In this document: positions 36,399-46,484 of the stretch, piece after piece
Layout of the letters: the number at the start of each line of letters is the position of its first letter
How positions within the stretch are numbered: the first letter of the stretch is position 1
Source: CAVUEG01 sp963740525
Lineage (GTDB): Bacteria > Actinomycetota > Actinomycetes > Propionibacteriales > Nocardioidaceae
Length of the DNA: 64,000 nt
Direction: 5' to 3'
Assembly (NCBI GenBank): GCA_963740525.1
Contig: CAVUEG010000006.1
Coordinates: 310,001 to 374,000 of the forward strand
The notes under the pieces: model-generated
What the model saw: the letters and a program-made list of their open reading frames with translations, nothing else
Told to the model about the DNA's origin: nothing
The model's database searches: none
Program-made: the position numbers and the translations under genes

Positions 36399-37030
36399 CC
36401 GCCCCTGACCGCCCGTCCCAGCACATGCGGAGCGACCGGCGCGACGGACGACTCGGGGAACCGGAAGCGCTCGAGCGAGGTGAACCGGAAGCCGCCGCCC
36501 TCGATCGCCGCCACGGTGTCCCGGCCGGTGTGGCAACCGCCGAACAGCCGCGGCCAGACGGTCGCGTCCAGGGCGCGCTGGACCCTGGCCAGCGGTTTCC
36601 CCCCGTCCGCCGCAACGTGCTCGAGCACCCGCAGCTCCCCGCCCGGGCGTAGCACCCGGTGTGCCTCGGCGAGGGCGGCCGCGACGTCGGGGACCGAGCA
36701 GAGCACCAGGCAGAAGACCACCGCATCAGCACTGTCGTCGGCCAGGTCCAGTCGCCCCGCGACTCCGTCCACCACGTCGAACCGGTCGTCGCTCGCCCGG
36801 GCGGCCGCCCGTCCCCGCAGGTAGCCCTCGGGCTCGACGGCGACCACGCGGGTCACCGCGGGCGGGTAGTGGGCGAAGTTCGCCCCGTCTCCGGCACCGA
36901 CCTCCACGACGACACCGCTCAGGCCGGTGAGCAGCCGGTCGCGCAGGTCACCCAGGCCGCGGTGCTCCATGCCGCTGGCGAGCCGGCTGTAGAAGCGTGC
37001 GAACAGCGGGTGCCGCACCTGGGCGGTCAT
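36395..37030 (-). CDS. Class I SAM-dependent methyltransferase
   Basis: The 211-residue product has a Rossmann methyltransferase domain: VVVEVGAGDGANFAHY (SAM-binding motif I), VAVEPEGY, DSADAVVFCLVLCSV and HRVLRPGGELRVLEHV. It resembles the UbiE/phospholipid N-methyltransferase group, but substrate cannot be told. Start ATG 37030 overlaps the end of the AlkX-like gene by 4 bases (ATGA), so it is the last gene of that operon. Confidence 0.82.
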   Translation of the reverse strand: MTAQVRHPLFARFYSRLASGMEHRGLGDLRDRLLTGLSGVVVEVGAGDGANFAHYPPAVTRVVAVEPEGYLRGRAAARASDDRFDVVDGVAGRLDLADDSADAVVFCLVLCSVPDVAAALAEAHRVLRPGGELRVLEHVAADGGKPLARVQRALDATVWPRLFGGCHTGRDTVAAIEGGGFRFTSLERFRFPESSVAPVAPHVLGRAVRGG

Positions 37031-38247
37031 GCCGCCCTCCCGACCTCGGCGGCGAGGGCCGCCGACAGGTCACCGCGCGGGCGTACCCGGATGCTGCTGA
37101 GGCCGAGCCATCCCGCCAGGTCCGCCAGCTCGGCCGCGAGCTCCGAGGCGGTGTGCTCGGGGGCACCCGGCTCGGCGAAGGCGGACTGCACCACGAGTAC
37201 GCCGGCCTTCCGGTCGGCTTTCAGGTCGACCCGCGCGACGATCGCGTCGTCGAGCAGGAACGGCAGCACGTAGTAGCCGTACACCCGTTGTGGCGCGGGG
37301 ACGTAGATCTCGATCCGGTAGTGGAAGTCGAAGAGCTTCTCGGTGCGCTCCCTCTCCCAGACCACGGGGTCGAACGGACTGAGCAGGGCACGGGCGGTGA
37401 CGCGTCGGGGAAGGACCGCATCGCGGTGCAGGTACGCCGGGCGCCGCCACCCCTCGATCGTCACCGGGAGCAGCTCACCGTCCTCGACCAGCTCGTCGAT
37501 CGCCGTGCGCGCGTCCATCTTTCCCTCACCGGGCTGGAGCCGCATCCGGTAGTAGTCGGCCAGACACCTCGCCGTGGCGACCCCGTGGGACCGCGCGGCT
37601 CGCCGGACGAGCTCCCGGCCGGCTTCGGCCAGCGGCGGAGTCGGTGCCTCGAAGTGCGGTGCCGGGATCACGCGCTCCGGCAGGTCGTAGCGGACCTCGA
37701 ACTGGCTGTTCCGGCCGGTGATCGCGACGTCTCCGACCACGAAGAGGTAGTCCAGGGCGCGGCGGGTGGCCGACCAGTTCCACCCCCAGTTGTCCTTGGT
37801 CCGGGGCAGGCCGTCGTCGAGGTCCCGAGCCGTGGCAGCGCCGCGCTCCTTGATCTCGGCAAGGAGGCTGTCGGTCAGCTCGGAGGTCACGGTGGTGCCC
37901 CACCACTTGTGCCGCTGCGTGCGGTACGACTCCATCCGGTGACGCATCACGGGCCAGAGATCGACGGGCATGAACGCCTGCACGTGCGCCCAGTACTCGA
38001 CCACGCGACGCTGACGCCCCTCGCTGGCCCGATGCAGCAGGTCGGGGTCGTAGGCGCCCATCCGCGAGAACAGCGGCATGTAGTGCGCCCGCTGGAGGAC
38101 GTTGACCGAGTCGACCTGGAGCACCCCGGTCCGGGCCAGGGTTCGGGCGAACGTCCGCATCGTCGGGACGGTGTGCCGCGGGTCGCGGAAACCCTGGGCC
38201 ACCAGCGCGATCCGGCGCGCCTGAGCGCGCGACAGCGACTGCGTCAC
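37027..38247 (-). CDS. Winged-helix DNA glycosylase, YcaQ/AlkX type
   Basis: The 406-residue product matches the HTH_42/YcaQ family: SRAQARRIALVAQGF, GVLQVDSVNVLQRAHYMPLFSR, SPFDPVVWERERTEKLFDFHYRIEIYVP and RVYGYYVLPFLLDD. Residues 44-46 read QVD, the Gln-x-Asp pair associated with YcaQ-like glycosylases that unhook DNA interstrand cross-links, rather than the Gln-x-Gln of AlkZ self-resistance enzymes. It probably repairs bulky alkylation. Its stop overlaps the methyltransferase start, and it follows the NarL-type regulator by 2 bases. Confidence 0.82.
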   Translation of the reverse strand: MTQSLSRAQARRIALVAQGFRDPRHTVPTMRTFARTLARTGVLQVDSVNVLQRAHYMPLFSRMGAYDPDLLHRASEGRQRRVVEYWAHVQAFMPVDLWPVMRHRMESYRTQRHKWWGTTVTSELTDSLLAEIKERGAATARDLDDGLPRTKDNWGWNWSATRRALDYLFVVGDVAITGRNSQFEVRYDLPERVIPAPHFEAPTPPLAEAGRELVRRAARSHGVATARCLADYYRMRLQPGEGKMDARTAIDELVEDGELLPVTIEGWRRPAYLHRDAVLPRRVTARALLSPFDPVVWERERTEKLFDFHYRIEIYVPAPQRVYGYYVLPFLLDDAIVARVDLKADRKAGVLVVQSAFAEPGAPEHTASELAAELADLAGWLGLSSIRVRPRGDLSAALAAEVGRAA

Positions 38248-38249
38248 CG

Positions 38250-38918
38250 TCAGGGAATGTCCAGCAGCTTCTCACGGACGGCGTACATGACGGCCTCCAT
38301 GCGTGAGTGGAGCTGGAGCTTCTCCAGGATGTTGCGAACGTGGTTCTTGACGGTGTTCTCGCTGATGAAGAGCTGCTTGGCGATCTCGCGGTTGTTCATG
38401 CCCTGGGCCACGAGGCGCAGCACCTCGAGCTCTCGGTCGGTGAGCCGTGGGGTCGGGACCTGGTCCTTGTCCGTGCGCGACATCTGCTTGAACTCGTCGA
38501 TCAGCTTGACCGCCATCGACGGGCTGATCAGCGACTGTCCGTCGTCGACGACCCGGATCGCCTGGGCGACCTCGTCGATCGAGGCGTCCTTGAGGAGGTA
38601 CCCGGCGGCGCCGTTCTTCACGGCGTCGTACAGGTCGGCCTCCTCGTCGCTCACCGTCAGCATGATGATCTTGGTCGACGGGACGAGCTCCTTGATGGCG
38701 ACGCATGCCTCGATGCCGGAGCGCTTGGGCATCCGCACATCGAGGAGTACGACGTCCGGCATGGCGGAGGCGACCAGCTCGGTCGCAGAAACACCGTCAC
38801 TGGCCTCCCCCACGACCTCGATGTCGGTCTCGACACCGAGCAGCATCGTGAGGCCGCGCCGGAAGAGCTCCTGGTCGTCGACGACGACCACGCGGATGGG
38901 CTCCGACGTGGCACGCAT
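38250..38918 (-). CDS. NarL/LuxR-family response regulator, no adjacent kinase
   Basis: The 222-residue product has a receiver domain with VVVVDDQELFRRG, phosphoacceptor Asp in VVLLDVRMPKRSG, IMLTVS and YLLKDAS. The LuxR HTH runs LTDRELEVLRLVAQGMNNREIAKQLFISENTVKNHV. No histidine kinase is adjacent, so it is an orphan regulator. It lies 8 bases after hpf on the same strand, an arrangement also seen in Streptomyces, suggesting a link to growth-phase control. Confidence 0.85.
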   Translation of the reverse strand: MRATSEPIRVVVVDDQELFRRGLTMLLGVETDIEVVGEASDGVSATELVASAMPDVVLLDVRMPKRSGIEACVAIKELVPSTKIIMLTVSDEEADLYDAVKNGAAGYLLKDASIDEVAQAIRVVDDGQSLISPSMAVKLIDEFKQMSRTDKDQVPTPRLTDRELEVLRLVAQGMNNREIAKQLFISENTVKNHVRNILEKLQLHSRMEAVMYAVREKLLDIP

Positions 38919-38926
38919 GGGCCCTC

Positions 38927-39541
38927 CTAGGCAATGTCGAGCGAAATGACTCCGTAGTCGTATCCGCGTCGACGATAGACCACTGAGGGCTTCTCGTTCT
39001 CCTTGTCGACGAACAGGAAGAAGTCGTGTCCGACGAGCTCCATCTCGTGGAGGGCCTGCTCCAGGGTCATCGGTTCCGCCGAATGGACCTTCTCGCGGAC
39101 CACGAGAGGACCGTCGCCGAGCACGGAGATCGGGCCGACTCGACGCTCGAGCGAGTCGCCGGTGGGGTCGGACGCCGCCTCCTCCTCGGCAAGGGGCGCA
39201 GTCGCCTCGCTGACCGAGACCGGAGTGTGTCGACCGTGGTGTACCCGCCTGCGGTCAGCGGCCTTCCGCATCTGCGAGGCCATCTTGTCCAGGGCCAGGT
39301 CGAGCGCGGACATCTTGTCCTCGGAGGCAGCCTCGGCACGGACCACAGGTCCCTTGGAGAAGGCCGTGAGCTCCACGCGTACGGCGCGGTCGTGCTGGCG
39401 CGGGTTGTGCTCCTTCTCGACCTCGACCTCGACCCGGATGATCCGGTGGTCGTGCTTCTCGAGCTTGGTCAGCTTGTCCTCGACGTGCGAGCGAAATCGG
39501 TCCGACACTTCACAGTGACGGGCGTTGACCACAATCTCCAC
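38927..39541 (-). CDS. hpf: Ribosome hibernation promoting factor, long form
   Basis: The 204-residue product has an N-terminal S30AE domain (EIVVNARHCEVSDRFRSHVEDKLTKLEK) that binds the 30S decoding region. A variable linker follows, then the C-terminal dimerisation domain (MTLEQALHEMELVGHDFFLF, VVYRRRGYDYGVISL) that pairs two ribosomes into 100S particles. GTG 39541 with GGAGG upstream is the start; the ORF's earlier ATG would add a non-conserved extension. A 7-bp palindrome lies 35 bases upstream. Confidence 0.93.
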   Translation of the reverse strand: MEIVVNARHCEVSDRFRSHVEDKLTKLEKHDHRIIRVEVEVEKEHNPRQHDRAVRVELTAFSKGPVVRAEAASEDKMSALDLALDKMASQMRKAADRRRVHHGRHTPVSVSEATAPLAEEEAASDPTGDSLERRVGPISVLGDGPLVVREKVHSAEPMTLEQALHEMELVGHDFFLFVDKENEKPSVVYRRRGYDYGVISLDIA

Positions 39542-39928
39542 GATTGACCTCCAGCATCTTTGGCGGTAACCCACACACCGCTACAGCGGTGCGGGTGTGT
39601 AAGAGGAGCCCGTCCGGCCGACCTGGTCTTCGACCCCACAATCGCCTGCTGAGGTGGTCGCAGCTTGTGCCACTACTGACCTTCTCCCATGGTCCGCCGC
39701 GTCTGACGGCGGGCACGAGGCAGGACTTACTTCTAAGCCGCACCGTGATCGGCGGCCGAGGACGGACCCCGGACGCGCCTTACGTGGACCGCTTCGCCTG
39801 CGACTGGCATCGGCTAGCCGACGGGTACCCGGTGAAGGCAGCACCGTGCCGGCGCAACCACGGACCCGAACGGACTCCATACAAGGACGCTAGTGAATCG
39901 GCAGCCAAAGCGGTAGCGGCGGAGCCCA
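39542..39928. other. 387-bp intergenic region between comF and hpf
   Basis: No coding sequence convinces here. Reading on the minus strand it holds the end of comF transcription and the hpf promoter and leader. Possible elements are TTGGCT-N18-TTGTAT (plus positions 39908 to 39879), a CCGCCG/CGGCGG hairpin at 39694-39712, and the palindrome next to hpf. The promoter call is weak. Confidence 0.4.
39576..39591 (-). promoter_or_regulatory. Palindrome in the hpf leader
   Basis: CACCGCT and AGCGGTG are perfect inverse complements with a 2-base AC spacer, 35 bases upstream of the hpf start codon and 23 bases upstream of its ribosome-binding site. It could be an operator or a 5'-UTR hairpin affecting hpf translation. 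Confidence 0.4.
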
Positions 39929-40660
39929 TCAGTTTGCTGTGAGTCCCCTGAGACGACGTCGGGTGGCGGCGACGGTCGCGATGCCCGCGAGCCGGATTCC
40001 GGTGTCCTGCAAGGCGCGCTGCGCCTCACGGGCTGTCGCCCCGGTCGTGAGCACGTCGTCCACGAGGACCAGGTGGACCGCCTGGCCTGTTCGGACCAGT
40101 GCCCGACGAGCCGCGGGTCTCACCGCGAAGGCTCCGGCCAGGTTCAGGGCCCGCTGGGCCGAGTCGAGCCCGGCCTGGTCCGCCACCGGTCCCGTGGTCG
40201 CGAGCAGGTCCACGACCCGGACGGGGGCACCCGACGAGCGCAGCACACCGGCCGCGACCCGGGTCAGACGCCCCAGGGGGTCGTGGCCTCGCTGCCGCAC
40301 GACCGCCGCCCGCGAGGGCACCGGAACCAGGGCGAGCGGCCCGCGGAGGCCACAGGCCGCCTGCAGGTGCCGCAGGGACACCGCCAGCGTCCTCCCGAGG
40401 GGCCGCGCGAGCGAGAACACGGAATGCTCCTTGTGCGCCAGCACGAGCTCACGGAGCAGGCCGGCGTACTCCCCGGCGGCCACGCACGTGACCAGCCCCT
40501 CCGGGCACGGTGTCGGGATGACGACCCGCGCCGTGGTCGGGAGCTCCGAGCAGCAGTCGTGGCAGAGCAGCCGACCCGGCGTCGCGCAGCCCACGCACCG
40601 GCTGCCGAGGACCAGGTCCAGCAGCGGGTCCAGCAGCGGCTCCGACCGAGGTTCCGACAT
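39929..40660 (-). CDS. comF: ComF family phosphoribosyltransferase-like protein
   Basis: The product from ATG 40660 (MSEPRSEP) has 243 residues. Near the N terminus CVGCATPGRLLCHDCC forms a four-Cys zinc site, and the C-terminal domain has the PRPP-binding VHLVLVDDVLTTGAT. LVPVPSRAAVVRQRGHDPLGRL is typical of ComF/GntX. Members take part in DNA uptake in competent bacteria, but most actinobacterial copies have no proven role. GTG 40699 is an alternative start. It follows lpqB on the same strand. Confidence 0.85.
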   Translation of the reverse strand: MSEPRSEPLLDPLLDLVLGSRCVGCATPGRLLCHDCCSELPTTARVVIPTPCPEGLVTCVAAGEYAGLLRELVLAHKEHSVFSLARPLGRTLAVSLRHLQAACGLRGPLALVPVPSRAAVVRQRGHDPLGRLTRVAAGVLRSSGAPVRVVDLLATTGPVADQAGLDSAQRALNLAGAFAVRPAARRALVRTGQAVHLVLVDDVLTTGATAREAQRALQDTGIRLAGIATVAATRRRLRGLTAN

Positions 40661-40736
40661 CAGCCAAGGGTGGCCTTCACGATCGACGGCCGCCACCACC
40701 GGGGCCCACGGCTGTGGACCGCCGGAGGTGCCGGCA

Positions 40737-40856
40737 TCAGGCGTGCTGCGTGCGGCGCCGCAGGCCGACCGTGAGCACGACCCCGAGCGCCAAGAGCGAG
40801 TACACCGTGCCTGCGAACGGGAGAACGGCTACCTGTGGACCGGCGGACCGGGGTAG
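40737..40856 (-). other. In-frame 39-codon extension after lpqB encoding an LPFAG sorting-like signal
   Basis: Directly after the lpqB TGA, the same frame stays open for 39 codons to a second TGA at 40737. It contains LPFAG, then about 18 mostly hydrophobic residues, then RRR and a short tail, the layout of a sortase signal. No ATG, and no usable GTG or TTG ahead of LPFAG, occurs in the segment, so it could only be made by readthrough of the lpqB stop. Chance is a real possibility. Confidence 0.35.
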
Positions 40857-42632
40857 TCAGCCCACGAAGGTGACGGCGGTCAGGCCGTGGCCCAGGCTGG
40901 TGCCGGTCCAGCGCCCACCCGAGGACAGCTGGAACATCTGCCGCTTGTCGGTGGTGACGTAGAGCGGGGAGCCGGGCGACGGCTCGGTCACCACGGCACT
41001 GGCCTCGACCTGGAAGTCCTGCGGGGTGGTGGAGAGGTCACCTACTCCAGGTGACCCGTCGATCGACTCCACCTGCAGCTCTGAGGGGTCCCCGGCCGCT
41101 CCCGTGAGCAGCGCGAGACTCGTGGCGCTGCGCCAGCCCAGGTCCCGGATGGTGGCGCCCGAGTCCTGCACCGACGGAACCGGGTCGAGGACCCCGCCGC
41201 GGACACCGCTCTTGACGGCCCCGTCCTCGGTGCGGACGATCCGGCTGACCACGACCCGGTCAGCCGAGCCCGACGCGACCACCGCGACCAGCCGTGAGCC
41301 GTCCCGCGAGATGAGGAAGTGGGAGACGACGGCCCCGGTCACCCCGGACACCTCGACCGGCTGCGGCAGTCCGCGATGGACGACCCAGACGACCGCTCCA
41401 CCCGCCGTCCGGTCGACGAGCCAGAGGTCGCCATGAAGGTCGTAGGCGGGCTTGAGGAGGTCAGCGCCTTCGAAGACCTGCCTGGTGTCCTGCCGGGCGA
41501 CGGCCGCTGTGACCGGCGAGACCGTGACGGTGGATCCGGTAGCGTCGACCGCCGCGACATGCTCGCCCGCCAAGTCCACCGCGATGCTGCGAGGAGCCAG
41601 CTGCTGGGCGCCGTACGGCCCCGCCACCCGACTCTCGCTGCCGCCGGAGACCCGGACCACGCGTCCTTCACGGACCCCGAACAGGTCACGGGACGCCCAG
41701 ATGACGGACGGGTCGTACTCCGCGCCGGCGTCGACCGGGATCACGCTGCTCCCGTCAGCGAGCGTGAGCGGGTTGCCGTCCACGGTCACGCGGATCCGGG
41801 CCACGCCGAGCACCTGTCGCAACGTCCAGGAGAGCTGCACGCTCATCCGTTCCAAGTCGTCCGGCGACAGGTCGAGCACCTCCGCGGACAACGGCACCTC
41901 CGCGGTCCCGTTGCCGACGACGGGGACGGAGAGGTCGACGGCGGTCTCGGCAGGGAAGAACGTGCGGATCACGCCGTCGAGCTCGTCGCCGGGGCCCTTG
42001 AGCAGTCCGCGGACGAGGGTGGTGGCCGCCTGCGGACCACGCGGGACGTAGACCGGCTCGGGGACGAGGACCTGGGCGGTCTCGTCGAAGAAGTAGAGCG
42101 ATGCCTGGTAGAAGCGGTCTTCGAAGTAGCTGCTGGGGATGACCAGGGCGTCCGGCGGGTGGCTGATCCGCCACTCGCCCTTCTCGAGGACCATCTTCAG
42201 CGGCCACGGCTTCGTCGGGGTGGCCGCCCGACCGAGCCAGGCCCCTCGTGAGTCGAGCCGGTCGGCGGAGTCGAGGGTGAGGGACACCTCGTTGCCTCGC
42301 GCCGAAAGGGGCGACTCGCTGTAGACCACGGTCGCGCGTTCCGGTCGCCACCGCGGCCGGGCATCGGTGGCGAGGAACTTCTGGGCCACCGACGTGCTCA
42401 GCGGGTTCGCGGTCATCGCGTCCAGGAACCCGCTGGCGATCTGGACCGGGGAGCCACCCGGACGCGGACCGGGTGGCGCGTAGTACGGCGCGTTGTCGAC
42501 CTGGCTGTCGCCGTCGGACCGGACCGTGCGTACCTCGCCACTGCGCGGGAGCGAGATGCACGACGACAGCGCGGCCACCAGGGCCGCGATGAGCAGTCCT
42601 CGGAGGCAGAGCCTGGCCTGGTTGCCCCTCAT
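40857..42632 (-). CDS. lpqB: Lipoprotein LpqB, partner of MtrAB
   Basis: The 591-residue product has a lipoprotein signal ending ALSSC at about residues 21-25, a GerMN domain region (FFDETAQVLVPEPVYVPRG...LVRGLLKGPG) and a beta-propeller-like C-terminal half, the known layout of LpqB. In mycobacteria LpqB interacts with the sensor MtrB and modulates MtrA phosphorylation. Its start overlaps the mtrB end by 4 bases (ATGA). The order mtrA-mtrB-lpqB is conserved. Confidence 0.93.
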   Translation of the reverse strand: MRGNQARLCLRGLLIAALVAALSSCISLPRSGEVRTVRSDGDSQVDNAPYYAPPGPRPGGSPVQIASGFLDAMTANPLSTSVAQKFLATDARPRWRPERATVVYSESPLSARGNEVSLTLDSADRLDSRGAWLGRAATPTKPWPLKMVLEKGEWRISHPPDALVIPSSYFEDRFYQASLYFFDETAQVLVPEPVYVPRGPQAATTLVRGLLKGPGDELDGVIRTFFPAETAVDLSVPVVGNGTAEVPLSAEVLDLSPDDLERMSVQLSWTLRQVLGVARIRVTVDGNPLTLADGSSVIPVDAGAEYDPSVIWASRDLFGVREGRVVRVSGGSESRVAGPYGAQQLAPRSIAVDLAGEHVAAVDATGSTVTVSPVTAAVARQDTRQVFEGADLLKPAYDLHGDLWLVDRTAGGAVVWVVHRGLPQPVEVSGVTGAVVSHFLISRDGSRLVAVVASGSADRVVVSRIVRTEDGAVKSGVRGGVLDPVPSVQDSGATIRDLGWRSATSLALLTGAAGDPSELQVESIDGSPGVGDLSTTPQDFQVEASAVVTEPSPGSPLYVTTDKRQMFQLSSGGRWTGTSLGHGLTAVTFVG

Positions 42633-44248
42633 CGCGCCGCCTCCGGGCGCACCGGCGACGCCCCGGCGTCCGCCGGGACCAGCGGGATCGGGCTGTGCGT
42701 GAGCGGGTCACCGGCGCGCCGCGGAAGGGTGAGCCGGAACTGGGCACCCTCGCCGGGCCGGCCCCAGGCCTGCAGCCAGCCGCCATGAAGGTGCGCGTCC
42801 TCCAAGGAGATCGACAGCCCGAGACCGGTCCCGCCGGTGGTGCGGGCACGTGCCGGATCCGAGCGCCAGAACCGGTTGAACACCATCGCGGACTCGCCCG
42901 GCTTCAGGCCGACGCCGTAGTCACGCACCGCCAGCGCCGCCGAGGTCGAGTCGCCGTCGACCCGGACCACGACGTCATGGCCGTCGGCGTAGTCGATCGC
43001 GTTCGCGACCAGGTTGCGCACGATCCGGTCCACCCGGCGTACGTCGACCTCGGCCAGGCAGGGGTGTCCCGGCGCCCGGACACTGACCCGGACCCCGCGG
43101 CGCTCCGCCAGGGCGCGCGTGGTGTCGACCACCCGGTGGGCGACATCGACCAGGTCGACGTCGTCGAGGTCGAGGACCGCCGCTCCCGCGTCGAACCGGC
43201 TGATCTCCAGCAGATCCGTGAGCAGGGTCTCGAACCGGTCGAGCTCGAGCTGGAGCAGCTCTGCCGACCTGGCGGTCGCGGGGTCGAACCGCTTCCGGGC
43301 GTCGTGCAGCACGTCACCGGCCATCCGCACGGTCGTCAGCGGGGTGCGCAGCTCGTGCGAGACGTCGGAGACGAAGCGGCGCTGCACCCGGGAGAGCTCC
43401 TCGAGCTGCCGGATCTGCTTCTGCAGGCTGGTGGCCATCTGGTTGAAGGACGTGCCGAGGCGCGCGATGTCGTCGTCGCCCCGGACGTGCATGCGCTCCT
43501 CCAACCGACCGGCGGCGAGCCGCTCGGCGACCCGCCGTGCCAGCCGCACCGGCGTCACCACCTGGCGGGTCACCAGCCAGGTGAGCCCGGCGACCAGGAC
43601 GAGCAGCAGGCTGCCCCCGGTGAGCAGCGCGCCACGCACCAGCGAGAGGGTCTGCGCCTGGTCCGTCATCGGGAACAGGTAGTAGAGGGTGTACGTCCCA
43701 CCGTCCGCCGGAAGCACGATCTGCGAGCCGGCGATGACCCCCGGAACGGCAGCGCGCCGGGTGTCGGGGAGGTACCTGATCACGCCGTACGTCCAGAAGG
43801 TCCCGGCCCGGTCCTCCACCTTGCGGGAGAGCCGTGGCGGCACGCTGCGGGTGTCCAGCCCCGGGGTGTTGCGGACGCCGGTGCCGGTGGCCACACCCGG
43901 CCCGGTGTTCCCGATCGGCCCGACCAGGTCCACCTGGAACCCGCGTACGTCGCCCCGCGCGACGATGCCCGCGACGAGCTGCCGCAGCTGTGACGTGGCG
44001 TCGAAGTCGGTCCCGCTCGCCGCGCGGAGCCGGTCCTGCACCGCGCCCGTCTCGCTCGTCGCCTCGGCGACGGAGGCCCGCACCTTGTCGGCCACCAGGC
44101 CGTCGGTGACCTGACGGATCAGCAGCCACCCAACGACCCCGACCACCACGGCCGAGAGCACGACGGTGCTCATCACGACCCGCGCCTGGATGGAGCGACG
44201 CCAGAAGGTGAGCCCCCTCGTCAGGGGGCTCGGGAGGCTCACCGACAC
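42629..44248 (-). CDS. mtrB: Sensor histidine kinase MtrB
   Basis: The 539-residue product has membrane helices at about 22-44 and 205-228 flanking an extracytoplasmic sensor region. HAMP follows, then H-box FVSDVSHELRTPLTTVRMA, N-box LVANAIDYA, and ATP-binding DYGVGLKPGE and GTGLGLSI. MtrB controls cell-wall metabolism and division through MtrA in Actinobacteria. It lies 21 bases downstream of mtrA and overlaps lpqB. Confidence 0.95.
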   Translation of the reverse strand: MSVSLPSPLTRGLTFWRRSIQARVVMSTVVLSAVVVGVVGWLLIRQVTDGLVADKVRASVAEATSETGAVQDRLRAASGTDFDATSQLRQLVAGIVARGDVRGFQVDLVGPIGNTGPGVATGTGVRNTPGLDTRSVPPRLSRKVEDRAGTFWTYGVIRYLPDTRRAAVPGVIAGSQIVLPADGGTYTLYYLFPMTDQAQTLSLVRGALLTGGSLLLVLVAGLTWLVTRQVVTPVRLARRVAERLAAGRLEERMHVRGDDDIARLGTSFNQMATSLQKQIRQLEELSRVQRRFVSDVSHELRTPLTTVRMAGDVLHDARKRFDPATARSAELLQLELDRFETLLTDLLEISRFDAGAAVLDLDDVDLVDVAHRVVDTTRALAERRGVRVSVRAPGHPCLAEVDVRRVDRIVRNLVANAIDYADGHDVVVRVDGDSTSAALAVRDYGVGLKPGESAMVFNRFWRSDPARARTTGGTGLGLSISLEDAHLHGGWLQAWGRPGEGAQFRLTLPRRAGDPLTHSPIPLVPADAGASPVRPEAAR

Positions 44249-44269
44249 CCGCCCATCAGACGACCAGTC

Positions 44270-44965
44270 CTACGCGACGCCGGCCTTGTAGCCGACACCC
44301 CGCACGGTGAGCACGATCGCGGGGTTCTCAGGGTCGTGCTCGACCTTCGAGCGGAGGCGCTGCACATGCACGTTGACGAGCCGGGTGTCGGCCGCGTGGC
44401 GGTACCCCCACACCTGCTCCAGCAGCACCTCTCGGGTGAACACCTGCCAGGGCTTGCGGGCCAGGCACACCAGGAGGTCGAACTCCAGCGGCGTGAGCGA
44501 GATCGTCTCGTCTCCCCTGGTCACCGAGTGACCGGCCACGTCGATGGCCAGGTCGCCGATCGTGAGCGACTCTGGAGCCGGGTCGTCGAAGCGGCGGACC
44601 CGGGCCCGGATCCGGGCGATCAGCTCCTTGGGCTTGAACGGCTTGACGACGTAGTCGTCGGCCCCGGACTCGAGACCGACCACGACGTCGATCGTGTCGT
44701 TCTTGGCCGTCAGCATGACGATGGGTACGCCGGACTCCGCGCGGATGTCCTTGCAGACGTCGATGCCGTCCCTCCCGGGAAGCATCAGGTCCAGGAGCAC
44801 GACGTCGGGACGGTACTCGTGGAACACGGACATGGCCGAGTCACCGTTGGTGCACACGCGGCTGTCGAAGCCCTCGTTGCGCAGCACGATGGTCAACATC
44901 TCGGCCAGCGAGGCGTCGTCGTCCACGACGAGCACCCGGCCACGCCCCATGGGGTCCTGCGACAC
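44270..44965 (-). CDS. mtrA: Response regulator MtrA
   Basis: The 231-residue OmpR-family regulator is near-identical in motif to mycobacterial MtrA: RVLVVDDDASLAEMLTIVLR, phosphoacceptor Asp59 in VVLLDLMLPGRDG, VMLTAKNDTIDVVVGLESGADDYVVKPFKPKEL and a C-terminal winged helix ending GVGYKAG. MtrA governs genes for peptidoglycan hydrolases and replication or division. Only 30 bases separate it from ahcY on the same strand, so it may be partly co-transcribed with ahcY. A candidate target site in this window is at 63482. Confidence 0.96.
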   Translation of the reverse strand: MSQDPMGRGRVLVVDDDASLAEMLTIVLRNEGFDSRVCTNGDSAMSVFHEYRPDVVLLDLMLPGRDGIDVCKDIRAESGVPIVMLTAKNDTIDVVVGLESGADDYVVKPFKPKELIARIRARVRRFDDPAPESLTIGDLAIDVAGHSVTRGDETISLTPLEFDLLVCLARKPWQVFTREVLLEQVWGYRHAADTRLVNVHVQRLRSKVEHDPENPAIVLTVRGVGYKAGVA

Positions 44966-44995
44966 CGTTTCTCCCTCGCGCCTGACAGACCGCTC

Positions 44996-46426
<1,431 letters not shown>

Positions 46427-46484
46427 GGTTCCCTCGGTCTCTTCGATTCATGTCCACCGGCAAGGCTACCGGGGTGCCCTGCAT

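Noticed and set aside
46427..46484. SAH riboswitch upstream of ahcY
   Set aside because: Only 58 bases separate ahcY from the CDF transporter gene, too short for the known aptamer, and no matching helices are visible.
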